Assembly: GCA_016206165.1 (NCBI GenBank)
Contig: JACQSD010000049.1
Coordinates: 1-12,777, forward strand
Direction: 5' to 3'
From: Candidatus Uhrbacteria bacterium
GTDB taxonomy: Bacteria; Patescibacteriota; Patescibacteriia; JACQSD01
DNA: 12,777 bases
Shown piece by piece: positions 5,764-11,433 of this stretch. Both the position numbers and the translations under genes were made by a program. The notes beneath the pieces are model-generated. The model was not told where the DNA came from and searched no databases. It was given only the letters and a program-made list of their open reading frames with translations. Numbering within the stretch: position 1 is the first letter of the stretch; the number at the start of each line of letters is the position of its first letter.

Positions 5764-7923
5764 CTATCGATAGACGATGCGGAGGCGGGGGTCGAGGCTC
5801 GTCTTTGTATCGCCAGAGTGGTATTTGACATACGCTGATGTCGATTCGAGTCCAACGATCCATGTGCTCGATGGTGATCCGCCCCATGACGATTGTCCAA
5901 TATGTGCTTGCACGATCGCCCTACAGTCGATGAATACTTGCGTCGCCGTCGATACGACGGTTGCGGGGACTGTCGGAGATCCAGAACGGTCGGTGACGGT
6001 GATCATTCCAGAGCCCGATATCATCTTCGCGTTCAGCTCAAGCTTTGCCGAGAGAATCATTGATCCTATCGGTATCGCTGTAACTGGCAATCCATACTCG
6101 AGCGTCGCATCGAAGATGGTTCCGTTTGTATCAACCCCAACGAAGAGTTCCTCCCAATCTGCGCGTGTGGGGTTTGCGGCATTGTACTGTGGATTGTTCC
6201 GCGCATCGAATGAATCACGAAACACGAATACGGTCACTTGGCGCGGATCAGTGACGGTGATCGTCACCGTATCAGCAAGAGAATCTTGTTTCCCGTCATT
6301 GACGACAAGTGCGAACGGGTACACGCCCGCCGATGGCGGCGTCCATGTCGGCGTTGCGCTTGTTGATTGCGTGAGTGTAACTGGAGTTCCTCCCTGCTGT
6401 GTCCACTGATACGTGAGCGGTTCAAGATCGAGATCATACGACTTCATTCCATCGAGCGTGACAGGATACCCGGTGGATCCCACAGCATCAGGGCCAGCGT
6501 CTGCTGTCGGCTGCGTGTTTGGTCCAGGAATCCATGCGATCGTTTGCTTGCCAACGCCGTTTGTGTCAGCGTTCATGTGGAGATCGCCGTGCCAAGCACC
6601 GTAGATCGTGAGGATGCGATTTGTCGGAACGCCGAGCACTGCGGCTTGCGCACTCCACGTATCGACAAATCCATCATGGCCGAGGAGATTTCCGTTTTGA
6701 TCGCGGGCATTTGCCGCGACGAGGTAATACGGTGTTGGATTGTTTTGTGGTTGATAGGTTCCATTGAGGGCAGTGAGGAATTGACTTCCGATCATGATGT
6801 CGCCAAGGCCCGCGATCGTCCCTGCAACGATTGCCTTCGTTGCGTTATACTGCGCGAAGTAGTCTGTCGCATTATGGAGGCTCCCACCCTCATGCGGCGA
6901 TCCGAGTGTGATGATGCCGTCGACGTATTGGGAGATGCCAAACTTTTCGCGTGCGGTGCGTGCGACGACCCCTCCCATACTAAATCCGATGATCGTGCAT
7001 TTGCACCCAGGCTTCACGAGTTGCAAGAAAAGATTTGCGAATGCAAATGCATTTTCATCGACCGATCGCCCAGATTGGTACTCGAAGAAGAGGAGATTCC
7101 GGACTTTCGGATTATTTTGGAGGACCGTACGGATGTCGTGACTATTCGGCATACCTCCTGCATCAAATGCGAAATCCGCCGAACTTCCAAAAACGCCGTG
7201 AAGAGCGATGACGTTTCCTTGGCTCGTGTTCGCAAAATCCTGCTCCGTTCCTTTGCCAAGCACCAGCGTGCGCCCTGATAGATTACTTGCGATCATTGGG
7301 TGATACACCTTTACAACCCCTGTCCCTTGCGGCGCATAGGTGATACCCATCGCGTACTCGACCGGAGTCCCATCAATGAAACGATACGGTTGCCGGTAGA
7401 GTTTGTAGTGCCGTGGGAAGAGGATAACGAACGGCGAGAAGTGCGTGACTGAAATTGTTGCGGTGTGCGTCGCAACGTCGATTGTTGCCCCCTGAATGAT
7501 CTCGATCGCGCCGTTCAGATCACGTGTCACGACGACAAGATCGTTCGGGTCGTCTCCGGGCTCGATGAGCGCTGGATTGTACGGAATGCGCAGTGTGACG
7601 GGCACAAGAAATGTTGCCCTCGATGGCCCAAGGTCCAGCGGAAGCGAGGGGATTGGGTCGACCACAGCACTCGTCGGTATCGTCGCTGCTACCGTCATTG
7701 AGCCAGTCGTTGCGCCTGGAGGAATGATGACCTCGAGGTTGTTATAGAGCGACGACGGGTTGTGATACGACATCGTCCCACCAGCAACACCAATCACCGT
7801 GCTTACGAGTGGCGTGGAACTTGGTTTTGGTGTGGGTTGTTTTAGGCGTCCTTTCGCCACATTCCCACAACCGACGATCAATACGAGGAAGAACAGAATG
7901 ACATAGGAGAATGTTGTACGCAT
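5764..7923 (-). CDS. Lipoprotein with alpha/beta-hydrolase, PKD-like and DNRLRE-like domains
   Basis: 719 aa. Seen: a signal sequence with lipobox IVG|C (Cys19), then a Pro/Thr-rich linker to about 40. Residues 45-170 are beta-rich (VIIPPGATTGSMTV..., VTLRIPYNP) and resemble ZU5/GAIN-like modules of secreted proteins. Residues 235-450 form an alpha/beta-hydrolase with oxyanion-region LHGVFG (241-246), nucleophile elbow GFSMGG (Ser315), ITLGSPHEGG (338-347), an acid candidate in HDGFVD (Asp417 or Asp421) and a His candidate in AWHGDLH (445 or 449). Residues 470-558 are PKD-like (TADAGPDAVGSTGYPVTLDG, YQWTQ, VVNDG). Residues 565-719 resemble DNRLRE/CBM96 domains (SAKLELNA..., YHSGD...DPRLRIVYR). 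A strong AGGAGG (7932-7937) lies 8 nt before the ATG. Inference: a surface lipase or esterase of the PGAP1-like/triacylglycerol-lipase type whose flanking domains bind a polymer or partner. The substrate is unknown. Confidence 0.82.
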   Translation of the reverse strand: MRTTFSYVILFFLVLIVGCGNVAKGRLKQPTPKPSSTPLVSTVIGVAGGTMSYHNPSSLYNNLEVIIPPGATTGSMTVAATIPTSAVVDPIPSLPLDLGPSRATFLVPVTLRIPYNPALIEPGDDPNDLVVVTRDLNGAIEIIQGATIDVATHTATISVTHFSPFVILFPRHYKLYRQPYRFIDGTPVEYAMGITYAPQGTGVVKVYHPMIASNLSGRTLVLGKGTEQDFANTSQGNVIALHGVFGSSADFAFDAGGMPNSHDIRTVLQNNPKVRNLLFFEYQSGRSVDENAFAFANLFLQLVKPGCKCTIIGFSMGGVVARTAREKFGISQYVDGIITLGSPHEGGSLHNATDYFAQYNATKAIVAGTIAGLGDIMIGSQFLTALNGTYQPQNNPTPYYLVAANARDQNGNLLGHDGFVDTWSAQAAVLGVPTNRILTIYGAWHGDLHMNADTNGVGKQTIAWIPGPNTQPTADAGPDAVGSTGYPVTLDGMKSYDLDLEPLTYQWTQQGGTPVTLTQSTSATPTWTPPSAGVYPFALVVNDGKQDSLADTVTITVTDPRQVTVFVFRDSFDARNNPQYNAANPTRADWEELFVGVDTNGTIFDATLEYGLPVTAIPIGSMILSAKLELNAKMISGSGMITVTDRSGSPTVPATVVSTATQVFIDCRAIVQAHIGQSSWGGSPSSTWIVGLESTSAYVKYHSGDTKTSLDPRLRIVYR

Positions 7924-7931
7924 GCGCTTTT

Positions 7932-7987
7932 CCTCCTAATAGTTGGTTGTCAATATCCGATCACTATGCACCATTCCAGTGATTATA
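7932..7987 (-). promoter_or_regulatory. Promoter -10 and strong RBS of the lipoprotein gene
   Basis: Read on -, TATAAT (7982-7987) gives a start near 7975 and a leader of about 50 nt that ends in AGGAGG (7932-7937), 8 nt before the ATG at 7923. No good -35 is visible at 16-18 nt. This is the only clear Shine-Dalgarno sequence I found in the window. Confidence 0.6.
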
Positions 7988-7993
7988 CACTAG

Positions 7994-8022
7994 TTGGCGA
8001 GTAAAGGAGAATATGGTAGACT
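7994..8022 (+). promoter_or_regulatory. Promoter of the tRNA-Thr / ftsEX unit
   Basis: TTGGCG (7994-7999), a 17-nt spacer and TAGACT (8017-8022), with TGG before the -10 (extended -10). The start would be near 8029, ahead of the REP-like repeat, tRNA-Thr, ftsE and ftsX. It lies back to back with the lipoprotein promoter. Confidence 0.55.
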
Positions 8023-8048
8023 AGAAAACCTAGAAAAGGAAAAACAAT

Positions 8049-8109
8049 GGTAGCCGCAACCTTTAGGTTGCGCAATGGAATGGAACGCAGGCTAAAGCCT
8101 GCGCCTACC
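8049..8109 (+). repeat. REP-like double-hairpin repeat, copy 1
   Basis: Hairpin A is CGCAACC-TTTA-GGTTGCG (8055-8072) and hairpin B is CGCAGGC-TAAA-GCCTGCG (8086-8103), with an outer stem GGTAG (8049-8053) / CTACC (8105-8109). It matches copy 2 (9966-10021) except for a duplicated TGGAA between the hairpins and one changed base in the right outer arm. Family knowledge: dispersed repeats with these CGCAACCTTTAGGTTGCG and CGCAGGCTAAAGCCTGCG cores occur in many bacterial genomes and metagenomes and are often mis-called as short proteins starting MERRLKPA. It lies 13 bp upstream of tRNA-Thr. Confidence 0.9.
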
Positions 8110-8122
8110 GACTACCGTATGT

Positions 8123-8193
8123 GCCCCCTTAGTTCAGTGGTAGAACAGAGGAATCGTAAACCACATACGTCAGTTCGATTCTGGCAGGGGGCT
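8123..8193 (+). tRNA. tRNA-Thr (anticodon CGT), anticodon stem degenerate
   Basis: 71 nt. The acceptor arms GCCCCCT (8123-8129) and AGGGGGC (8186-8192) pair fully. The D-arm is GTTC/GAAC. The T-arm is GTCAG/CTGGC around TTCGATT. The anticodon loop ATCGTAA places CGT at 8155-8157 (Thr, codon ACG). Two of five anticodon-stem pairs are A-A mismatches (28-42 and 31-39), and position 32 is A instead of a pyrimidine. It may be a tolerated variant or a decaying gene, because tRNA-Thr(TGT) can usually read ACG. No CCA is encoded. It ends 39 nt before the ftsE start codon. Confidence 0.75.
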
Positions 8194-8232
8194 TTGGCGA
8201 TGGCAGGCGGGGCAGTGCTTCTCCTTGTACTC

Positions 8233-8913
8233 ATGATTACCTTTGAAAAAGTTTCAAAAATTTACCCTGGGAATTCGGTTGCGCTTCAGGATCTTACGCT
8301 CACCATCGATGCTGGCGAGTTTGTTTCGATTGTCGGCCAAAGCGGAGTAGGGAAGACAACGCTCGTGAAACTTTTGATCGCCGAAGAGCGCGCAAGTGCA
8401 GGGAGCATCGTTGTCGGCGGCTGGGATATTACGCACATCCGTGCATCGGAAGTCCCGCTCTTGCGTCGACAAATTGGCGTCGTCTTCCAGGACTATAAAT
8501 TACTTCCGAAGAAATCGGTCTGGGAGAACGTTGCATTTGCACTTGAAGTTTCTGGAGCGCCGCGTGAACGAATCGCGGCGATTGTTCCGCAGGTGATCAA
8601 AATCGTTGGTCTTGAAGATAAACTCCATCGTTATCCACGGCAGCTCTCTGGTGGAGAACAGCAGCGTGTGTCGATTGCGCGCGCGCTTGTCCATCGCCCG
8701 AAGGTGCTCGTTGCCGATGAGCCGACGGGGAACCTCGACGCGTTGAACTCACAAGAAATTATCGAACTCTTGAAGCGCATTAATGCGTTTGGCACAACCA
8801 TTATTCTCGTCACCCATAACCGTGGAGTCGTGAACACGCTCAAGAAACGCGTGATTACGATGGAGGGCGGCACCATTGCACACGATCAAAAAATTGGCAA
8901 ATACGTACTATGA
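8233..8913 (+). CDS. ftsE: Cell-division ATP-binding protein FtsE
   Basis: 226 aa from the ATG at 8233, the usual FtsE length. Seen: Walker A GQSGVGKT (35-42), Q-loop FQDYKLL (Q86), signature LSGGEQQR (138-145), Walker B VLVADEP (158-164) and H-loop VTHN (H195). MITFEKVSKIYPG and the NLDALNS after Walker B are typical of FtsE. The open frame continues upstream through the tRNA and repeat, so starts before 8194 are impossible. An in-frame ATG at 8200 would add 11 hydrophobic residues not expected in FtsE. Function: cytoplasmic ATPase of the FtsEX divisome complex, coupling ATP use to peptidoglycan cleavage at the septum. It overlaps ftsX by 4 bp (ATGA), which indicates translational coupling. 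There is no strong RBS, and RNase processing of the upstream tRNA may create the mRNA 5' end. Confidence 0.95.
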   Translation: MITFEKVSKIYPGNSVALQDLTLTIDAGEFVSIVGQSGVGKTTLVKLLIAEERASAGSIVVGGWDITHIRASEVPLLRRQIGVVFQDYKLLPKKSVWENVAFALEVSGAPRERIAAIVPQVIKIVGLEDKLHRYPRQLSGGEQQRVSIARALVHRPKVLVADEPTGNLDALNSQEIIELLKRINAFGTTIILVTHNRGVVNTLKKRVITMEGGTIAHDQKIGKYVL

Positions 8914-9821
8914 CTACTCTATTTCGTTTATTCAAATTTGCGTGGCAAGATTTTTGGAGAAATCTGTGGTTGTCGCTTGTCACCATCCTCATGATTGTGT
9001 TGGCGCTCATGTCGGTGAATACGCTCCTCCTCTTTAACGTCATGACAGACACGGTCATCCGATCCGTTGAGAAAAATATCGATGTGCTCGTGTATCTTAA
9101 ATCTGATACGACTGATGAGGATGCAAAAAAGATGACCGAGGAGCTTCAGAAGCATCCGGATGTAAGCCATGTGCGCTATATCACTGCTGCAGAGGCGTTG
9201 CAGGAATTTCAGCTGAAATTCAAAGACAAACCAGCGCTCTTGAGCAGTTTGAAAGAACTCGACAAAAACCCACTCCCTGCGCGTATTGCAGTGCAGGCGA
9301 GTGACCCAAAGTTATATGGGAAGATCCTCGATGACATTGCGAAGACGCCAGCGCAAGAACACATCGAGAAAACCGATTTTACGAATTACGAAACGCTCAT
9401 TACGAGCGTCAACGCGATCACGAGTAAGGTACGTCGTATTGTCCTCGGACTCCTTATTCTTTTTGTCCTCGTCTCAATTCTTATTGTCTACAACACGATT
9501 CGCGTATCCATTTATACGCATCGTGAGGAGATTGTGGTTATGAAGCTCGTCGGTGCATCAAATGCGTTTATTCGTCTGCCCTATATTTTTGAGAGCGTCG
9601 TATTCACGTTGCTCTCGGTCATTGTTTCATTCGGTGCTTTATACGTACTCCTTCTTGCCATCGAACCACAGCTGAAAGCATTCTTTGAGGGGCTCGATGT
9701 CAATTTGTTACGTTACCTTGAAGGACATTGGTACATGTGGGCGTTGTGGCAATTTGCACTCGCGGGCATGCTCAATATCCTAAGCTCTGCATTTGCCGTG
9801 AATCGGTATGTACGTGGGTGA
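8910..9821 (+). CDS. ftsX: Cell-division membrane protein FtsX
   Basis: 303 aa. Seen: TM1 at about 19-42, an extracytoplasmic domain at about 45-170 (DVLVYLKSDTTDEDAKKMTEEL, then VRYITAAEALQEFQLKF), TM2 at about 176-200, TM3 at about 226-250 and TM4 at about 273-297. This is the four-helix FtsX topology with a large first outer loop. The cytoplasmic segment after TM2 has REEIVVMKLVGASNAFIRLPYIFES, typical of FtsX. Function: with FtsE it signals across the membrane to a coiled-coil partner that activates or carries a murein hydrolase at the septum. The candidate partner here is the transglycosylase at 11434. The start is the ATG overlapping the ftsE stop. Confidence 0.95.
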   Translation: MTTLFRLFKFAWQDFWRNLWLSLVTILMIVLALMSVNTLLLFNVMTDTVIRSVEKNIDVLVYLKSDTTDEDAKKMTEELQKHPDVSHVRYITAAEALQEFQLKFKDKPALLSSLKELDKNPLPARIAVQASDPKLYGKILDDIAKTPAQEHIEKTDFTNYETLITSVNAITSKVRRIVLGLLILFVLVSILIVYNTIRVSIYTHREEIVVMKLVGASNAFIRLPYIFESVVFTLLSVIVSFGALYVLLLAIEPQLKAFFEGLDVNLLRYLEGHWYMWALWQFALAGMLNILSSAFAVNRYVRG

Positions 9822-9828
9822 GCAATCC

Positions 9829-9934
9829 TGTCCTGCACTGTTCTCCGGGGTCGTCTAATGGTAGGACAGCAGCCTTTGAAGCTGTTTATCATGGTTCGAA
9901 TCCATGCCCCGGAGATGAGTGCAGGACATCTTTT
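9829..9934 (+). repeat. Inverted repeat flanking tRNA-Gln, followed by T-tract
   Basis: TGTCCTGCACT (9829-9839) pairs perfectly with AGTGCAGGACA (9918-9928), so the precursor leader and trailer can form an 11-bp stem around the whole tRNA. TCTTTT follows immediately. It may guide tRNA processing or act as a terminator with the tRNA as its loop. A smaller hairpin (AGAAC 9937-9941 / GTTCT 9955-9959) comes next. Confidence 0.65.
9844..9914 (+). tRNA. tRNA-Gln (anticodon TTG)
   Basis: 71 nt with acceptor TCCGGGG / CCCCGGA, D-arm GTCT/GGAC, anticodon loop CTTTGAA (TTG at 9876-9878) and T-arm CATGG/CCATG around TTCGAAT. All arms pair apart from G-T wobbles. Discriminator base is G, as usual for tRNA-Gln, and no CCA is encoded. 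It begins 22 nt after the ftsX stop codon and is probably cotranscribed with it. Confidence 0.95.
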
Positions 9935-9965
9935 AAAGAACAAATTCGAGCGAAGTTCTCAAAAG

Positions 9966-10021
9966 GGTAGCCGCAACCTTTAGGTTGCGCAATGGAACGC
10001 AGGCTAAAGCCTGCGGCTACC
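9966..10021 (+). repeat. REP-like double-hairpin repeat, copy 2
   Basis: Hairpin A is CGCAACC-TTTA-GGTTGCG (9972-9989) and hairpin B is CGCAGGC-TAAA-GCCTGCG (9998-10015), closed by a perfect outer stem GGTAGCC (9966-9972) / GGCTACC (10015-10021). It has the same orientation as copy 1 and is the more intact copy. It lies between tRNA-Gln and tRNA-Gly. Confidence 0.9.
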
Positions 10022-10043
10022 GATTATTCCGCAGTCTCAAAAT

Positions 10044-10139
10044 ATCATCTACGCGGGATTAGTATAGTGGCAATACACTTCCTTCCCAAGGAAGGGTCGC
10101 CGGTTCGATTCCGGTATCCCGCTTTGATGATGTTTTTTT
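10044..10139 (+). terminator. Possible terminator built around tRNA-Gly
   Basis: ATCATC (10044-10049) and GATGAT (10126-10131) flank the tRNA as an inverted repeat, and seven T residues follow (10133-10139). The layout repeats that of tRNA-Gln. The T-run overlaps the last codons of pgi on the other strand. It is a plausible end for the ftsEX-tRNA transcript. Confidence 0.45.
10053..10123 (+). tRNA. tRNA-Gly (anticodon CCC)
   Basis: 71 nt with acceptor GCGGGAT / ATCCCGC, D-arm GTAT/ATAC, anticodon stem CTTCC/GGAAG with loop TTCCCAA (CCC at 10085-10087) and T-arm GCCGG/CCGGT around TTCGATT. Discriminator base is T and no CCA is encoded. It ends 14 nt before the end of the converging pgi gene. 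Confidence 0.95.
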
Positions 10140-11370
10140 ATTTTGCGAGTATTTTTCGCACTTCTTTTTTATACAACTCAACCGCTGGCTGATTGAAGGC
10201 ATTGATCCCGAAGAGATGACCGAGATACATAACCTCAAGCATTTTGAATTGCAGAAATTGACCGAGTGAATACGGAGAACTGTTCGGGAGTACTATTTCC
10301 ATGAATGGGAGCTTCGCATGCGTATATGCGCGTTGTACACCATTCTCGATTGCTGTGAGCGACGCGCGTCGCTCGCCATGTGTCACGAATGTCGTCATCG
10401 TGTGCTGCGGCCCCGCAAAAGTAAGCTGGGCGATCGAATGGAGATCAGTCGACCCAATAGAGATTGTGGGGGTGATCCCGGCACTCGGTTTTTTTCCAAT
10501 ACTCTCTGCCAATAATTGTCGATACCATTTTCCAAGAGATTCAAGCGCCGGAGCAAAGAGAAATGTATCGTGAATGAATTTACCAGCTCGCCTTTGCAAA
10601 AAGAGCACGCTCGCGGAAAGTGCAGCAATATTTTTCGTGATGGGCGTGCGGAGACACTTGTTCCGCATGTCACGAGCACCAGCACGAAGTTCGCGGGTGT
10701 CAATACCGAGCAGCGAGAGCGGGAAGAGTCCGACAGTAGAGAATACAGAGAATCGCCCGCCGACTTGCTTTGGGATGGTGAGCAGATGCATGCCACGCTG
10801 CTTTGCATATGTTGCGAGCCGTGAATCTGCATCAGTCGTGATCACCAATCGTTGCTCAATGCATTTAAATCTTCTCTGGAGCTGTTGCAGGAGCCACTGC
10901 ATATTGAGCTGCGTCTCCATGGTACCTCCTGACTTACTTACGACGTTTACGACGAAGTCATCCGGATGATGTACATGCGATTGCAGAAACGCAGACAATT
11001 TTTTCGCAAACAAAGGATCAATGGTATCAAGGACAATGAGTTGAGGTTTCCGTGTAGGATCAATTGCGTCGTAGTGGCCAAAGCTCGCGTTGTACAGAGC
11101 TTCAGTACCAAGGCTCGATCCGCCAATACCGACAAGGATAACGTATTTGAGCTCGTTGTTTGCAACGCGCGATCGCACATACTCACTCTCACGAAGAATA
11201 TGGAGGTCATCTGGCAGGCAGAGTGAGGCTTCTCGCGCCCCATAGTCCTTCTCCGTGACAACACGAAAGAGGCGCTCGTTATATCCCGAGAGTTTTTGCA
11301 TCGTGCGAAATAACCGAGCCCTTGAGATGCCACATGATTGTTGATAACCGATGGCGAGTTGTTTCTGCAT
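10138..11370 (-). CDS. pgi: Glucose-6-phosphate isomerase
   Basis: 410 aa, near the short bacterial form and well below the ~550 aa of E. coli Pgi. Seen: phosphosugar-binding loops GIGGSSLG (81-88) and SKSGGT (145-150), GGRFSVFS (204-211), the catalytic Glu in LAESIGK (E289), the catalytic His in STDLHSIAQL (H311), and the C-terminal Lys in FNQPAVELYK (K401). Function: cytosolic interconversion of glucose-6-phosphate and fructose-6-phosphate, linking glycolysis with sugar-nucleotide and wall-precursor supply. The ATG at 11370 follows an extended -10 (TGATACACT) by 9 nt with no Shine-Dalgarno sequence. It is convergent with tRNA-Gly and divergent from the transglycosylase gene. All key active-site motifs are present, so it is probably functional. 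Confidence 0.95.
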   Translation of the reverse strand: MQKQLAIGYQQSCGISRARLFRTMQKLSGYNERLFRVVTEKDYGAREASLCLPDDLHILRESEYVRSRVANNELKYVILVGIGGSSLGTEALYNASFGHYDAIDPTRKPQLIVLDTIDPLFAKKLSAFLQSHVHHPDDFVVNVVSKSGGTMETQLNMQWLLQQLQRRFKCIEQRLVITTDADSRLATYAKQRGMHLLTIPKQVGGRFSVFSTVGLFPLSLLGIDTRELRAGARDMRNKCLRTPITKNIAALSASVLFLQRRAGKFIHDTFLFAPALESLGKWYRQLLAESIGKKPSAGITPTISIGSTDLHSIAQLTFAGPQHTMTTFVTHGERRASLTAIENGVQRAYTHAKLPFMEIVLPNSSPYSLGQFLQFKMLEVMYLGHLFGINAFNQPAVELYKKEVRKILAK

Positions 11371-11379
11371 AGGTATTCT

Positions 11380-11388
11380 AGTGTATCA
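11380..11388 (-). promoter_or_regulatory. Extended -10 of pgi
   Basis: On -, TGATACACT (TGN plus TACACT) ends 9 nt before the ATG at 11370, so the leader would be only about 3 nt. It shares the 63-bp divergent intergenic region with the promoter at 11419-11427. Confidence 0.5.
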
Positions 11389-11418
11389 CGGTCCGCTCTC
11401 GTCGAAAAGGAGCGCGTG

Positions 11419-11427
11419 TGCTATACT
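11419..11427 (+). promoter_or_regulatory. Extended -10 of the transglycosylase gene
   Basis: TGCTATACT is identical to the element before the PaaX/Cas2-like gene. It ends 6 nt before the ATG at 11434, so transcription would start at or beside the A of the start codon. No -35 consensus or Shine-Dalgarno sequence is visible. This supports 11434 as the true start, not an upstream in-frame ATG at 11338, which lies inside pgi. Confidence 0.6.
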
Positions 11428-11433
11428 TTTTCT

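Noticed and set aside
5777..7278. Plus-strand open frames at 5777-6409 and 6367-7278
   Set aside because: They are shadows of the minus-strand lipoprotein, which has a lipobox, a hydrolase motif, a promoter and an RBS.
5699..7923. Phenylacetate-degradation genes expected near a true PaaX
   Set aside because: None are present. The neighbouring large gene is a lipoprotein hydrolase, so the PaaX name should be taken as fold similarity only.
8047..8232. N-terminal extension of ftsE from 8047
   Set aside because: It would translate the REP-like repeat and tRNA-Thr. FtsE homologues begin at MITFEKVSKIYPG, which fits the ATG at 8233.
9992..10192. 66-aa frame beginning MERRLKPAATDY
   Set aside because: It is a translation of REP-like repeat copy 2 and tRNA-Gly, a known type of spurious protein call.
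11338..11433. Upstream start at 11338 for the transglycosylase
   Set aside because: It lies inside pgi on the other strand and would bury the signal peptide. The promoter TGCTATACT and the signal peptide both point to 11434.
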